A model generated the notes under the pieces. That model did not search any database. It was given only the letters and a program-made list of their open reading frames with translations, and was not told the origin of the DNA. Shown piece by piece: positions 36,886 to 44,967 of a stretch of DNA of 64,000 bases; within the stretch, counting starts at the first letter, position 1; the number at the start of each line of letters is the position of its first letter. Source of the DNA: Sphingobium sp052327305 (GTDB lineage Bacteria; Pseudomonadota; Alphaproteobacteria; Sphingomonadales; Sphingomonadaceae); the NCBI RefSeq assembly GCF_052327305.1, contig NZ_CP182486.1:496001-560000 (forward strand), in the 5' to 3' direction. Position numbers and translations under genes: made by a program.

Positions 36886-37869
36886 ATGGTGAAGCCGAGT
36901 TCAGTTCTCGATCGCGTTCTCGTCCTCGAAATGGTCCGCGTGACCGAGGCTGCAGCCATCGCTTGCTCCGAGCTCATCGGTCGTGGCGACGAGAAGGCGG
37001 CGGACGCTGCCGCGGTCGAAGCGATGCGCAAGGCGTTCGACGAGCTCTACATGGACGGCACGGTGGTGATCGGCGAAGGCGAGCGCGATGAGGCGCCCAT
37101 GCTCTATATTGGCGAGAAGGTCGGCGGCGCGCCCGGAAAAGGGCCGAAGATCGACATCGCGCTCGATCCGCTGGAGGGCACGACCATCACTGCCAAGGCG
37201 GGGCCGAATGCTCTTGCCGTGCTCGCTGCCGGCGAGGCCGGATGCCTGCTGAACGCGCCCGACGTCTATATGGACAAGATCGCGGTTGGTCCCGGCTATC
37301 CCGAGGGGATCATCGATCTCACCAAATCACCGCGCGAGAATGTCGAGGCCGTCGCGAAGGCCAAGGGCGTCGCCCCGCACGAGATCATCGTGTGCGTGCT
37401 GGATCGTCCCCGGCATGAGAAGATGATCGCGGAGTTGCGCGAAGTCGGCTGCGGCGTCATGCTCATTCCAGACGGCGACGTCGCGGGCGTCATCGCCACG
37501 ACGAATCCGGAAACCACGATCGACATCTACATGGGATCGGGCGGCGCGCCAGAGGGCGTTCTCGCCTGTGCTGCGCTGCGCTGCGTCGGTGGCCAGTTCA
37601 AGGGGCGCCTGCTGTTCCGCAACGACGACGAGCGCGCCCGTGCCCGCAAATGGGGCATTGCGGACCTCGACAAGATCTACGACCTTTGCGACCTTGCAAA
37701 GGGCGACTGCATCTTCGCTGCCACTGGCGTGACCAACGGGTCGCTGCTTGGCGGCGTCAAGCGGCTGCCCGGCGGCCGCCTGACGACCGAAAGCGTCGTC
37801 ATGCGCGCCTCATCCGGCACTGTGCGCTGGGTCAAGGGCGAGCACCGCATTCACGGCAACGCGGACTGA
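36886..37869 (+). CDS. glpX: Class II fructose-1,6-bisphosphatase
   Basis: The 327-aa protein removes the 1-phosphate of fructose 1,6-bisphosphate in gluconeogenesis, the route needed for growth on propionate or acetate. The family metal site is visible as GEGERDEAPMLYIGEKVG and DIALDPLEGTTITAK, followed by GPGYPEGIIDLTKSP and MGSGGAPEGVLACAALRC. I start at ATG 36886 (MVKPSSVLDRVLVLEMVRVT), the conserved start of the family, not the longer frame to 36733, which overlaps hom. Confidence 0.93.
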   Translation: MVKPSSVLDRVLVLEMVRVTEAAAIACSELIGRGDEKAADAAAVEAMRKAFDELYMDGTVVIGEGERDEAPMLYIGEKVGGAPGKGPKIDIALDPLEGTTITAKAGPNALAVLAAGEAGCLLNAPDVYMDKIAVGPGYPEGIIDLTKSPRENVEAVAKAKGVAPHEIIVCVLDRPRHEKMIAELREVGCGVMLIPDGDVAGVIATTNPETTIDIYMGSGGAPEGVLACAALRCVGGQFKGRLLFRNDDERARARKWGIADLDKIYDLCDLAKGDCIFAATGVTNGSLLGGVKRLPGGRLTTESVVMRASSGTVRWVKGEHRIHGNAD

Positions 37870-37915
37870 TTTGCTGCCGCGCTCGCGGGGCATCATATCG
37901 CGGCTTCCCTTTTTT

Positions 37916-38001
37916 CGTCACCCCGGGCTTGACCCGGGGTCCAGCTTTACTGGCCCGATAGGGTTGAGAAGCGGGATCCCGGCTCAGAGGCCGGGATGAC
38001 G
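37916..38001. repeat. Intergenic repeat element with inverted arms
   Basis: Both arms are themselves hairpins: the left arm carries CACCCCGGG then CCCGGGG, the right arm carries GGATCCCGG then CCGGGATGACG. Arm ends match as CGTCAYCCCGG in inverted orientation. It fills the gap between convergent glpX and the ABC-2 permease. Elements of this form recur in alphaproteobacterial intergenic regions; here only one copy is visible. It may act as a bidirectional terminator. Confidence 0.7.
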
Positions 38002-38014
38002 TAGAGCAACTGCC

Positions 38015-38776
38015 CTACTTTTTCAGCCGGTAGCCCGTGCGGAACATCCAGGTGATGATGCCAAGGCAGATCGCCAGCATCGCCGTGACGAACGCCACGG
38101 AGAATCCCATGGCGACATCCCCCTTGCCGAAGAACGTCCAGCGGAAGCCGCTAATGAGATAGACGACCGGGTTGAACAGCGTGATCGTCCGCCAGGGCTC
38201 GGGCAGCATATGCACCGAGTAGAAGGCGCCACCCAGGAATGTCATGGGCGTGACGATGAGCAGCGGGATGACCTGCAACTGCTCGAAGCTCTGCGCCCAA
38301 ATGCCCAGTATGAAGCCGAACAGGCAGAAGCTGATCGCGATCAATGCCATGAACGCAATCATGGCGAACGGATGAGCAATGGGCAGCGAGACGAAGAGAT
38401 GCGCCGTCGCGAAGATGACGAGGCCCACGATCATCGCCTTGGTCGCCGCCGCGCCAACATAACCCATGATCGTTTCAAGCGGAGAGACGGGCGCGGAGAG
38501 CAGCTCGTAGATCGTACCGCTGAACTTGGGCATGTAGATGCCGAAGCTGGCGTTGAAGATGCTCTCGGTAAACATGGAGAGCATGATGAGGCCGGGCACG
38601 ATATAGGCGGCATAGGGGATGCCATCCACTTCCGTCATGCGCGCGCCGATCGCGCTGCCGAACACCACGAAGTAGAGCGAGGTCGTAATCGCTGGCACGA
38701 CGAGGCCAGTGAGCAGCGTCCTGCGGAAGCGGTTCATCTCGAAGCGATAGATCGCGCCGACTGCATGCAGGTTCAT
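38015..38776 (-). CDS. ABC-2 type transporter permease
   Basis: The 253-aa membrane protein has six predicted helices and the family motif region SGFRWTFFGKGDVAMGF near the C-terminus, typical of ABC-2 permeases (NodJ/DrrB/YadH type). It pairs with the ATPase encoded directly upstream, whose stop overlaps its ATG. The two would form an exporter for a hydrophobic or polysaccharide-like substrate. Neither protein tells the substrate. It is the last gene on the minus strand before the repeat element at 37916. Confidence 0.9.
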   Translation of the reverse strand: MNLHAVGAIYRFEMNRFRRTLLTGLVVPAITTSLYFVVFGSAIGARMTEVDGIPYAAYIVPGLIMLSMFTESIFNASFGIYMPKFSGTIYELLSAPVSPLETIMGYVGAAATKAMIVGLVIFATAHLFVSLPIAHPFAMIAFMALIAISFCLFGFILGIWAQSFEQLQVIPLLIVTPMTFLGGAFYSVHMLPEPWRTITLFNPVVYLISGFRWTFFGKGDVAMGFSVAFVTAMLAICLGIITWMFRTGYRLKK

Positions 38777-39717
38777 GCGCGGCTCTCCTGCACGGCAGGC
38801 GCGTGGACGAGACTCACGAAAATATCCTCCAGCGAGCTCTCTCGCGTTCCCAGATCCTTGTAGCCGATGCCAAGGTCGCCCAGCCGCCGCAGCAGCGCGG
38901 AAACGCCGGTTCGCTCGGCCTGACTGTCGAACACATATTCGATCACATGCCCCTCATCCAGCAGATCGAGCGGCCATTCGCCCAGCCCCTCGGGCAGCGC
39001 GCCCAGCGGGTCGCTTAGCGTCACCTGCAGCGTCTTGCGCCCCAGCTTCTTCATGAGCGCCGCCTTCTCCTCGACGAGGATGAGTTCGCCCTTGGCGATC
39101 ACGCCCACCCGGTCGGCCATTTCCTCGGCCTCCTCGATATAGTGAGTCGTGAGGATGATCGTCGCGCCGCTCTCGCGCAGTTGCCGCACCAGTTTCCACA
39201 TGTCGCGGCGCAGCTCTACGTCCACACCGGCGGTTGGCTCGTCGAGGAAGAGCAGGCGCGGCTCATGAGCCAGCGCCTTGGCGATCATCACCCGGCGCTT
39301 CATGCCGCCGGAAAGCTCCTGGATCTTGGATTCTCGCTTTTCCCAGAGGGAGAGGTCGCGCAGAATCTTCTCGATCAGCGCGTCGTCACGCGGCTTGCCG
39401 AAGAGGCCACGGCTGAACCGCACTGTGTCGATCACCCGCTCGAACATGTCGGTCGAGAGTTCCTGCGGCACGAGACCGATCGTCGAGCGCGCCTGCCGAT
39501 AATCCTGCACGATGTCGTGGCCCGCCACGGTGACGCTACCTTCCGTGGCGCGCACCAGCCCGCAGATGATCGAGATAAGCGTCGTCTTGCCCGCGCCGTT
39601 CGGCCCCAACAGCGCGAAAATCTCGCCGGCGCGCACGTCCAGATCGAAACTGCCGAGCGCCCGGTGGCCGCTCGCATAGCTTTTGCCCACACCGCGGACC
39701 GAGAGGATTTCTGACAT
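38773..39717 (-). CDS. ABC-2 transporter ATP-binding protein
   Basis: The 314-aa ATPase has Walker A (LLGPNGAGKTTLI), signature (LSGGMKRRVMIAKAL), Walker B (RLLFLDEPTAGVDVE) and H-loop (ILTTHYIEEAEEMA). A C-terminal extension of about 90 residues is typical of the YadG/NatA/DrrA group. I start at ATG 39717 (MSEILSVRGVGKSY) because the longer frame to 39789 runs into non-family sequence. The gene overlaps its permease partner by 4 nt. Confidence 0.92.
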   Translation of the reverse strand: MSEILSVRGVGKSYASGHRALGSFDLDVRAGEIFALLGPNGAGKTTLISIICGLVRATEGSVTVAGHDIVQDYRQARSTIGLVPQELSTDMFERVIDTVRFSRGLFGKPRDDALIEKILRDLSLWEKRESKIQELSGGMKRRVMIAKALAHEPRLLFLDEPTAGVDVELRRDMWKLVRQLRESGATIILTTHYIEEAEEMADRVGVIAKGELILVEEKAALMKKLGRKTLQVTLSDPLGALPEGLGEWPLDLLDEGHVIEYVFDSQAERTGVSALLRRLGDLGIGYKDLGTRESSLEDIFVSLVHAPAVQESRA

Positions 39718-39837
39718 GGGCACGGAGCTAAGCAATCGTAACGGGAATGCAAGAGTAGCAGTTGCGAACTTTGCATCGACGGCGTTCAAGCCAATATTAC
39801 GTTTGATGCACAGCGTAATAACTCATATCGAAAGCGC

Positions 39838-40773
39838 ATGGATCTGGCTCGCCCGCTTCGCACCGTTCGCCCCCTCGCTCGTTGGCGGCTCTCTTTCGTT
39901 CTGGCCAGCGCGGCCTTTCTGGTCGCTGCAGCACCGCCTGCGGCGGATATGCCTCGCTTCGCGCACTGGATCGACGGCACCACCGCGAACGAGCCCGAGA
40001 CGCAAGTCCAGACGATCGACTCGAACACATTCGTGATTCGCCAGTCTGTCGCGACCAATTTCGAGGCGCCGTTTCTCTATCTCCTCTTCGGCAAGGATCG
40101 TGCTCTGCTGATCGACACCGGCGCCGGAGGCCTAAAGATCCGCCCGACCATCGACCGGCTGATCGCGGACTGGCAAGCAAAGCACGGCAAGCGCCCGGTT
40201 CACCTGGTGGTTGCGCATTCGCACAGCCATGGCGATCACCATGCGGGGGACAGCGAGTTTCGCGACCGGCCCGATACCGATGTCGTGGGCCTCAAGCCCG
40301 AGGAGGTCGCGGCCTACTTCCACATCGCGCGCTGGCCGGACGATATTGCCCGCTTCGATTTGGGCGGGCGCGTTCTCGATCTCATTCCCACGCCCGGCCA
40401 CGAGCCAGCGCACATGATGGTCTATGACACGCGCACGCGGCTGCTGTTCTCCGGGGACATGATCTATCCGGGTCGGCTCTATGTGCCGGTGCCCAAATTC
40501 GGAGAGTATCGCGCAAGCGTCGACCGGCTCGCCGCCTTCGCCGCCAAGCATCCGATCCGCGCGCTGCTTGGCGCCCATATCGAGATGACCAGCACGCCGC
40601 AGCAGGACTATCCCATGCAGGCCAAGACCCATCCCTCGGAACACCCGCTTCCCCTCTCCCCTTCCGTGATCGGTGAGCTTCAGCAGGCGGTCGCGAAGAT
40701 GGAGGCTGCCCCAGTAATCGACCGGCATACGGACTTCATCGTCTATCCGACGCGGCCCAGAACAGCCTCCTGA
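39838..40773 (+). CDS. Metallo-beta-lactamase-fold hydrolase, exported
   Basis: The 311-aa protein has an N-terminal signal peptide (RRL-free basic end, hydrophobic core about residues 16-32 ending AAA) and the zinc motif HxHxDH at H129, H131, D133 and H134 in AHSHSHGDHHAGD. Further ligands are in TPGHEPAHMM and HIEMTS. The overall motif set suggests a glyoxalase-II-like or lactonase-like hydrolase in the periplasm. It is not a classical beta-lactamase and the substrate is unknown. It stands alone, divergent from the ABC-2 genes. Confidence 0.85.
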   Translation: MDLARPLRTVRPLARWRLSFVLASAAFLVAAAPPAADMPRFAHWIDGTTANEPETQVQTIDSNTFVIRQSVATNFEAPFLYLLFGKDRALLIDTGAGGLKIRPTIDRLIADWQAKHGKRPVHLVVAHSHSHGDHHAGDSEFRDRPDTDVVGLKPEEVAAYFHIARWPDDIARFDLGGRVLDLIPTPGHEPAHMMVYDTRTRLLFSGDMIYPGRLYVPVPKFGEYRASVDRLAAFAAKHPIRALLGAHIEMTSTPQQDYPMQAKTHPSEHPLPLSPSVIGELQQAVAKMEAAPVIDRHTDFIVYPTRPRTAS

Positions 40774-40836
40774 AGGGGCATACGGACTATGAGAACCGAG
40801 GCGCAGGGCGGACGGACATCTCGCGTCCATCTCCCC

Positions 40837-40983
40837 TGTCATTCCCGCGAACGCGGGAATCCAGTTCTGAGTTGGCTCTTTGGGCAATGCGATTGATCGA
40901 GCCGAAACGCTTGTAGGCAATCCCTCTACTCTCACCCGTGCCGCTTTTGGCCTGGATGGATTCCCGCGTTCGCAGGAATGACA
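40837..40983. repeat. 147-bp element with 27-bp inverted ends (MITE-like)
   Basis: The left end at 40837-40863 and the right end at 40957-40983 are inverted copies with one mismatch. Each arm is itself palindromic (TTCCCGCGAACGCGGGAA in the left arm). The 93-bp centre has no gene. No terminal duplication is evident. The form matches non-coding dispersed repeats (REP/BIME or MITE-like) of proteobacterial genomes. It occupies the region between the MBL-fold gene and recJ. Confidence 0.75.
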
Positions 40984-41210
40984 AAGAACGGGCCTGTCCT
41001 TTATCGCGCTACTTCAACCCCATGTCCTACATCCCTTCGCCCATGTTACCGCCACAGAGCCGCCTCCTGAGCAGGGATGCAGTTGCCGTCGTGGCCCCCT
41101 CGTTTTTTTTCGCCTAAGGACTAGAACCTTTAGAACCTTTCGACGGCCCTCCCCCGTCCCGTGGCGGCGGGCTGGCCGCCCTCACTGGTAAAGGATACCT
41201 GCGCGCCATC
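40984..41210. other. Gap between repeat element and recJ, nothing recognised
   Basis: This 227-bp stretch contains a T-run (41100-41110) and a short direct repeat (TAGAACCTTTAGAACCTTT, about 41122-41141). The run of T preceding the repeat could end transcripts, but no stem precedes it. It has no frame I can support as a gene. Confidence 0.4.
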
Positions 41211-42959
41211 ATGGCCTTCGCTCTCGATATAGAACGCTCGCTGACCGGGCAGAGCTGGCGCTGGCGCGGCGGGGCTCCGGCGGGGACGCGTGGCTCGATG
41301 CTGCACGATCTGCTGCGCGCGCGGGGCGTCGTCCCTGAAGATCTGATCCGCGAGGAAAGCCCCACGATCCGCGCTTTCATGCCCGATCCGGGGCTCTTCC
41401 GGGATATGGAGCGCGCTGCCGATCGGCTCGCCGCTGCGGTGATGGCTGGCGAGCGCATCACCATCTTCGGCGATTATGACGTGGATGGTGCCACCAGCGC
41501 GGCATTGCTCATCCTACTGCTGCGCGATCTCGGTCTGGAAGCCGGTGCCTATATCCCCGACCGGCTGATGGAAGGCTATGGCCCCTCCGGCGATGCCCTG
41601 GTCGCCCTCGCCCGGCAGGGCTCCTCGCTCGTCGTCACGGTCGATTGCGGCGCGCAGGCCTTTGCGGCGCTGGAGGCAGCGCGAGAGGCAGGGCTGGATG
41701 TGATCGTGGTCGATCATCACCAATGCGCCACTGCCCTGCCCCCGGCCTTTGCGCTGGTGAACCCCAATCGGCTCGACGAGTGCGCGGAAGGCACGGCGCA
41801 TGGCCATCTCGCCGCCGTCGGTGTCGCCTTCCTGCTCGGCGTCGCCCTCGTCCGCACGCTCCGCGCGCGCGGCTGGTTCGCCTCCCGGCCGGAGCCGGAC
41901 CTGATGGCGCTGCTGGATATCGTCGCCCTCGGCACCGTGGCCGATGTCGCGCCGATCCGGGGTCTTAACCGCGCCTTCGTCGCTCAGGGACTGAAGGCCA
42001 TGGCCCGGCAGCGCAATATCGGCCTTGTCGCGCTGCTTAGCGCCAGCCGCATCGAGCGCGCGCCGCTCTGCCATGATCTCGGCTTCGCGCTGGGGCCGCG
42101 CATTAACGCCGGTGGCCGGGTGGGTAGGTCCGATCTTGGTGTCCGCCTCCTCACCACCCGCGACCCTGCCGAAGCCCAGGCCATCGCACGGGAGCTTGAT
42201 CGCCTCAATGAAGAGCGCCGCGCGATAGAGGCAGCGGTGCAGGAGCAGGCGCTGGCCCAGCTTTCCACCGTTGACGACCGCGCTGTCGCGGTGCTTTCCG
42301 GCGAAGGCTGGCACCCCGGCGTCATCGGCATCGTCGCCGGGCGCATCAAGGAGAAGACGGGCGTCCCTTCCATCGTCATCGCGCTTGACGAGAATGGCGT
42401 CGGCAAGGGGTCCGGCCGCTCGATCGGCGGAGTCGACCTCGGCGCGGCCGTGCTCGCCGCGAAGGAGAGCGGCCTTCTTGTCGCGGGCGGCGGCCACGCC
42501 ATGGCGGCGGGCCTTACCATCGATCGCGCCAATGTGAGCGCACTCGCGGACTTTCTTGAAGAGCGGCTGACCCGCGACGTGGAACGCGCGCGGGCCGAGC
42601 GCGCCCTTCATGTGGACATTCTTGCCGCGCCCGGCGGCCTCACCCCTGCGCTCATCGCAGAGCTGGAAACGGCCGGTCCTTATGGCAATGGCTGGCCTGC
42701 GCCGCGCGTGGTGCTTGGCCCCGCCCGCATCGTGAAATGCGACATCGTGGGCACGGATCATGTGCGGATGATCGTCTCGGGCGACGATGGGCGCTCGCTC
42801 AAGGTCATGGGCTTCCGGCAAGGCGAGACGCCGCTGGGTCAGGCCCTGCTCAGCGCTCAGCCGGGCACACGCTGGTGGTTCGCAGGGCGCGCAAAGCTGG
42901 ACGACTGGGGCGCCAGGCCTGCTGCAGAGCTCCACCTTGACGATGCGGCACCGGCTTGA
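41211..42959 (+). CDS. recJ: Single-stranded-DNA-specific exonuclease RecJ
   Basis: The 582-aa enzyme degrades single-stranded DNA 5'-3' in recombination and mismatch repair. It has the DHH phosphoesterase motif I (FGDYDVDGATSAALL, residues 87-101), the DHH motif (VDHHQC), the GTVADVAPI segment, and the DHHA1 motif (GGGHAMAAGLT) in the C-terminal half. Length is typical for alphaproteobacterial RecJ. It stands before tRNA-Glu on the same strand. Confidence 0.94.
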   Translation: MAFALDIERSLTGQSWRWRGGAPAGTRGSMLHDLLRARGVVPEDLIREESPTIRAFMPDPGLFRDMERAADRLAAAVMAGERITIFGDYDVDGATSAALLILLLRDLGLEAGAYIPDRLMEGYGPSGDALVALARQGSSLVVTVDCGAQAFAALEAAREAGLDVIVVDHHQCATALPPAFALVNPNRLDECAEGTAHGHLAAVGVAFLLGVALVRTLRARGWFASRPEPDLMALLDIVALGTVADVAPIRGLNRAFVAQGLKAMARQRNIGLVALLSASRIERAPLCHDLGFALGPRINAGGRVGRSDLGVRLLTTRDPAEAQAIARELDRLNEERRAIEAAVQEQALAQLSTVDDRAVAVLSGEGWHPGVIGIVAGRIKEKTGVPSIVIALDENGVGKGSGRSIGGVDLGAAVLAAKESGLLVAGGGHAMAAGLTIDRANVSALADFLEERLTRDVERARAERALHVDILAAPGGLTPALIAELETAGPYGNGWPAPRVVLGPARIVKCDIVGTDHVRMIVSGDDGRSLKVMGFRQGETPLGQALLSAQPGTRWWFAGRAKLDDWGARPAAELHLDDAAPA

Positions 42960-42973
42960 GCCGTCCTTGGGCC

Positions 42974-43002
42974 TTGACCCCTGTCCGGTCAGCACCTAAA
43001 GG
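42974..43002 (+). promoter_or_regulatory. Sigma-70-like promoter of tRNA-Glu
   Basis: TTGACC at 42974-42979 and TAAAGG at 42997-43002 are separated by exactly 17 nt and lie about 43 nt before the tRNA. The predicted start of transcription gives a leader of about 36 nt. The tRNA-Ala gene has the same -10 hexamer and spacing. Confidence 0.6.
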
Positions 43003-43044
43003 GGCCACCGCAGCCCGGCGGCAGTCCATGCGACGCCCGGTGCC

Positions 43045-43119
43045 GGCCCCTTCGTCTAGCGGTCAGGACGCGGCCCTCTCACGGCTGAAACGCGGGTTCG
43101 ATTCCCGCAGGGGTCACCA
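43045..43119 (+). tRNA. tRNA-Glu (anticodon CTC)
   Basis: The sequence folds into a cloverleaf: a 7-bp acceptor stem (GGCCCCT with AGGGGTC, one G-T pair), an anticodon stem CGGCC with GGCTG, loop CTCTCAC with anticodon CTC, and T-stem GCGGG with CCCGC around TTCGATT. The CCA end is encoded at 43117-43119. It reads GAG codons. It lies between recJ and gnd. Confidence 0.95.
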
Positions 43120-43272
43120 GTTCATTCACCACATTGCGAACCGCTTCGCCTGCGAGACCCGCCTGCTCTCGGCACGCTCAGGTATGGCGAGCGCCTGTTG
43201 GCCCGTCTTATCCATTGCGCGCGCGCCCGCCTCAGGCTCAAAAAGGCCCAAACCGGACTCAGGAGAAGCATT

Positions 43273-44256
43273 ATGCAGATCGGCATCATTGGCATGGGCC
43301 GCATGGGTGGGAACATTGCGCGGCGGCTGACGCGGGCGGGTCATGCGCCGGTCGTTTTCGATCGGGATGACGCTGCGGTGCATGCCGTCGTGGCGGACGG
43401 CGCGACCGGGGCGGCTTCGGTCGAGGAGCTCGTATCCCTGCTCCCCTCCCCACGCGCGGTCTGGGTCATGCTGCCAGCGGGCGAGATAACCGAAGGCATG
43501 GTGAGCCAGTTGGCAGGCCTGCTCTCTGCGGACGATGTCATCATTGATGGCGGCAACACCTTCTACAAGGACGACCTGCGCCGCACCGCCATGCTCAAGC
43601 CGCTGGGCATTCATTATGTCGATGTGGGAACGTCAGGCGGCGTGTGGGGCATCGACCGGGGTTATTGCATGATGATCGGCGGCGAAAAGGCAATCGTCGA
43701 CTGGCTCGATCCCATATTCGATGCTCTGGCTCCCGGTCAGGGCACCATCCCCCGCACCTCGGGGCGTGAAGGCTCCAGCTACGATGCCCGAGCGGAAAAG
43801 GGCTATATCCATGCCGGCCCTCCGGGCGCCGGCCATTTCGTCAAGATGGTGCACAACGGGATCGAATATGGCCTCATGGCCGCCTATGCCGAAGGCTTCG
43901 ATATCCTAAAGAACAAGGCATCGGAGCGGGTTCCCGAAGACGAGCGCTTCGACCTCAATCTCACCGACATCGCAGAGGTTTGGCGGCGCGGCTCGGTCAT
44001 CTCGTCATGGCTGCTGGACCTTTCCGCCATCGCACTGGCCGACAATCCCCAGCTCAGCCAGTTCAGCGGCAAGGTCAACGACAGTGGCGAAGGCCGCTGG
44101 ACGATCGACGCGGCAATGGAGGAAGCCGTTCCGGCCTATGTCCTCTCCGCTGCCCTCTTCTCGCGGTTCCGCTCACGCAGCGACAACACATTTGGCGAGC
44201 GGCTGCTCTCGGCCATGCGCGCCGGTTTCGGCGGCCATGTCGAGATGCCGCAGTGA
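43273..44256 (+). CDS. gnd: 6-phosphogluconate dehydrogenase, decarboxylating (short GndA type)
   Basis: The 327-aa enzyme oxidises 6-phosphogluconate to ribulose 5-phosphate. It has the NADP motif IGIIGMGRMGGNIARRL, the substrate motif DVGTSGGVWG, a KMVHNGIEYG segment with the catalytic lysine and, near the C-terminus, RSDNTFGERLLSAMRAGFGGH. The shorter length compared with the 468-aa type marks the GndA/YqeC-like group. I start at ATG 43273 as the longer frame to 43198 has no family sequence. Its stop overlaps the rpiA start as GTGA, making a pentose-phosphate pair. Confidence 0.93.
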   Translation: MQIGIIGMGRMGGNIARRLTRAGHAPVVFDRDDAAVHAVVADGATGAASVEELVSLLPSPRAVWVMLPAGEITEGMVSQLAGLLSADDVIIDGGNTFYKDDLRRTAMLKPLGIHYVDVGTSGGVWGIDRGYCMMIGGEKAIVDWLDPIFDALAPGQGTIPRTSGREGSSYDARAEKGYIHAGPPGAGHFVKMVHNGIEYGLMAAYAEGFDILKNKASERVPEDERFDLNLTDIAEVWRRGSVISSWLLDLSAIALADNPQLSQFSGKVNDSGEGRWTIDAAMEEAVPAYVLSAALFSRFRSRSDNTFGERLLSAMRAGFGGHVEMPQ

Positions 44257-44951
44257 GCAGGGATGGCGGCGCTCTTGCGCTGTCTCCTGAGGATATCGTC
44301 GCGGCCAAGGCATCGGCGGCAGCGAGCGCTGTCGCCCTCATAGAGCCGGGCATGTTGGTGGGGCTCGGTACCGGATCGACTGCGGCCCTCGCCATCGAAG
44401 CACTGGCTCAGAGAGCCGCCGCAGGGCTGAACATTCGGTGCGTGGCGACTTCGCTCGCGAGCGATGCGTTGGCCCGGCAGCGCGGACTGGACGTGATCGC
44501 GTTCGACGATGTGGCAGCGGTGGACCTCGCCATCGACGGCGCGGATAAAGTCGATCCCCAGCTCCGCGCGATCAAAGGCGCTGGCGGCGCCTTCTTGCGG
44601 GAGAAGATCGTGGCGCGGGCCGCCGCCCGGATGATCTGCATCGTGGATTCCACCAAGCGGGTCGCCGCACTTGGAAAGCGTCCGGTTCCGGTCGAGGTGC
44701 TGCCCTTCGCTCGCAGTTTCGTCGGCCGAGCCATCGCGCAACTGGGTGGCTCCGCTGTGCTGCGAGATGGCATGAGCGACCAGGGAAACATAATCCTGGA
44801 TTGTCAGTGGCAGGTACTCAGTGATCTTGCGGGTCTCGACCGCCAGCTTTCAGACGTACCGGGCCTGGTGGGTCACGGGCTTTTTCTGAGCGAGATCGAC
44901 GAGCTTCATGTTGGCGGCTCGTCCGGTGTGGAGATCGTCAAGCGGGCGTGA
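44253..44951 (+). CDS. rpiA: Ribose-5-phosphate isomerase A
   Basis: The 232-aa enzyme interconverts ribulose and ribose 5-phosphates. The family motifs LGTGSTAALAIEAL, LAIDGADKVDPQL, KGAGGAFLREKI and the DSTK segment are visible in order. It starts with GTG at 44253, overlapping the gnd stop by 4 nt; the open frame extends upstream to 43980 inside gnd without family sequence. Coupling to gnd places both steps of ribose phosphate formation in one transcript. Confidence 0.93.
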   Translation: MSRDGGALALSPEDIVAAKASAAASAVALIEPGMLVGLGTGSTAALAIEALAQRAAAGLNIRCVATSLASDALARQRGLDVIAFDDVAAVDLAIDGADKVDPQLRAIKGAGGAFLREKIVARAAARMICIVDSTKRVAALGKRPVPVEVLPFARSFVGRAIAQLGGSAVLRDGMSDQGNIILDCQWQVLSDLAGLDRQLSDVPGLVGHGLFLSEIDELHVGGSSGVEIVKRA

Positions 44952-44967
44952 TCGACCGCCGCTGCGG

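Noticed and set aside
41514..42995. 493-codon minus-strand frame opposite recJ
   Set aside because: Antisense shadow generated by high GC codon bias in recJ; no start context or family features.
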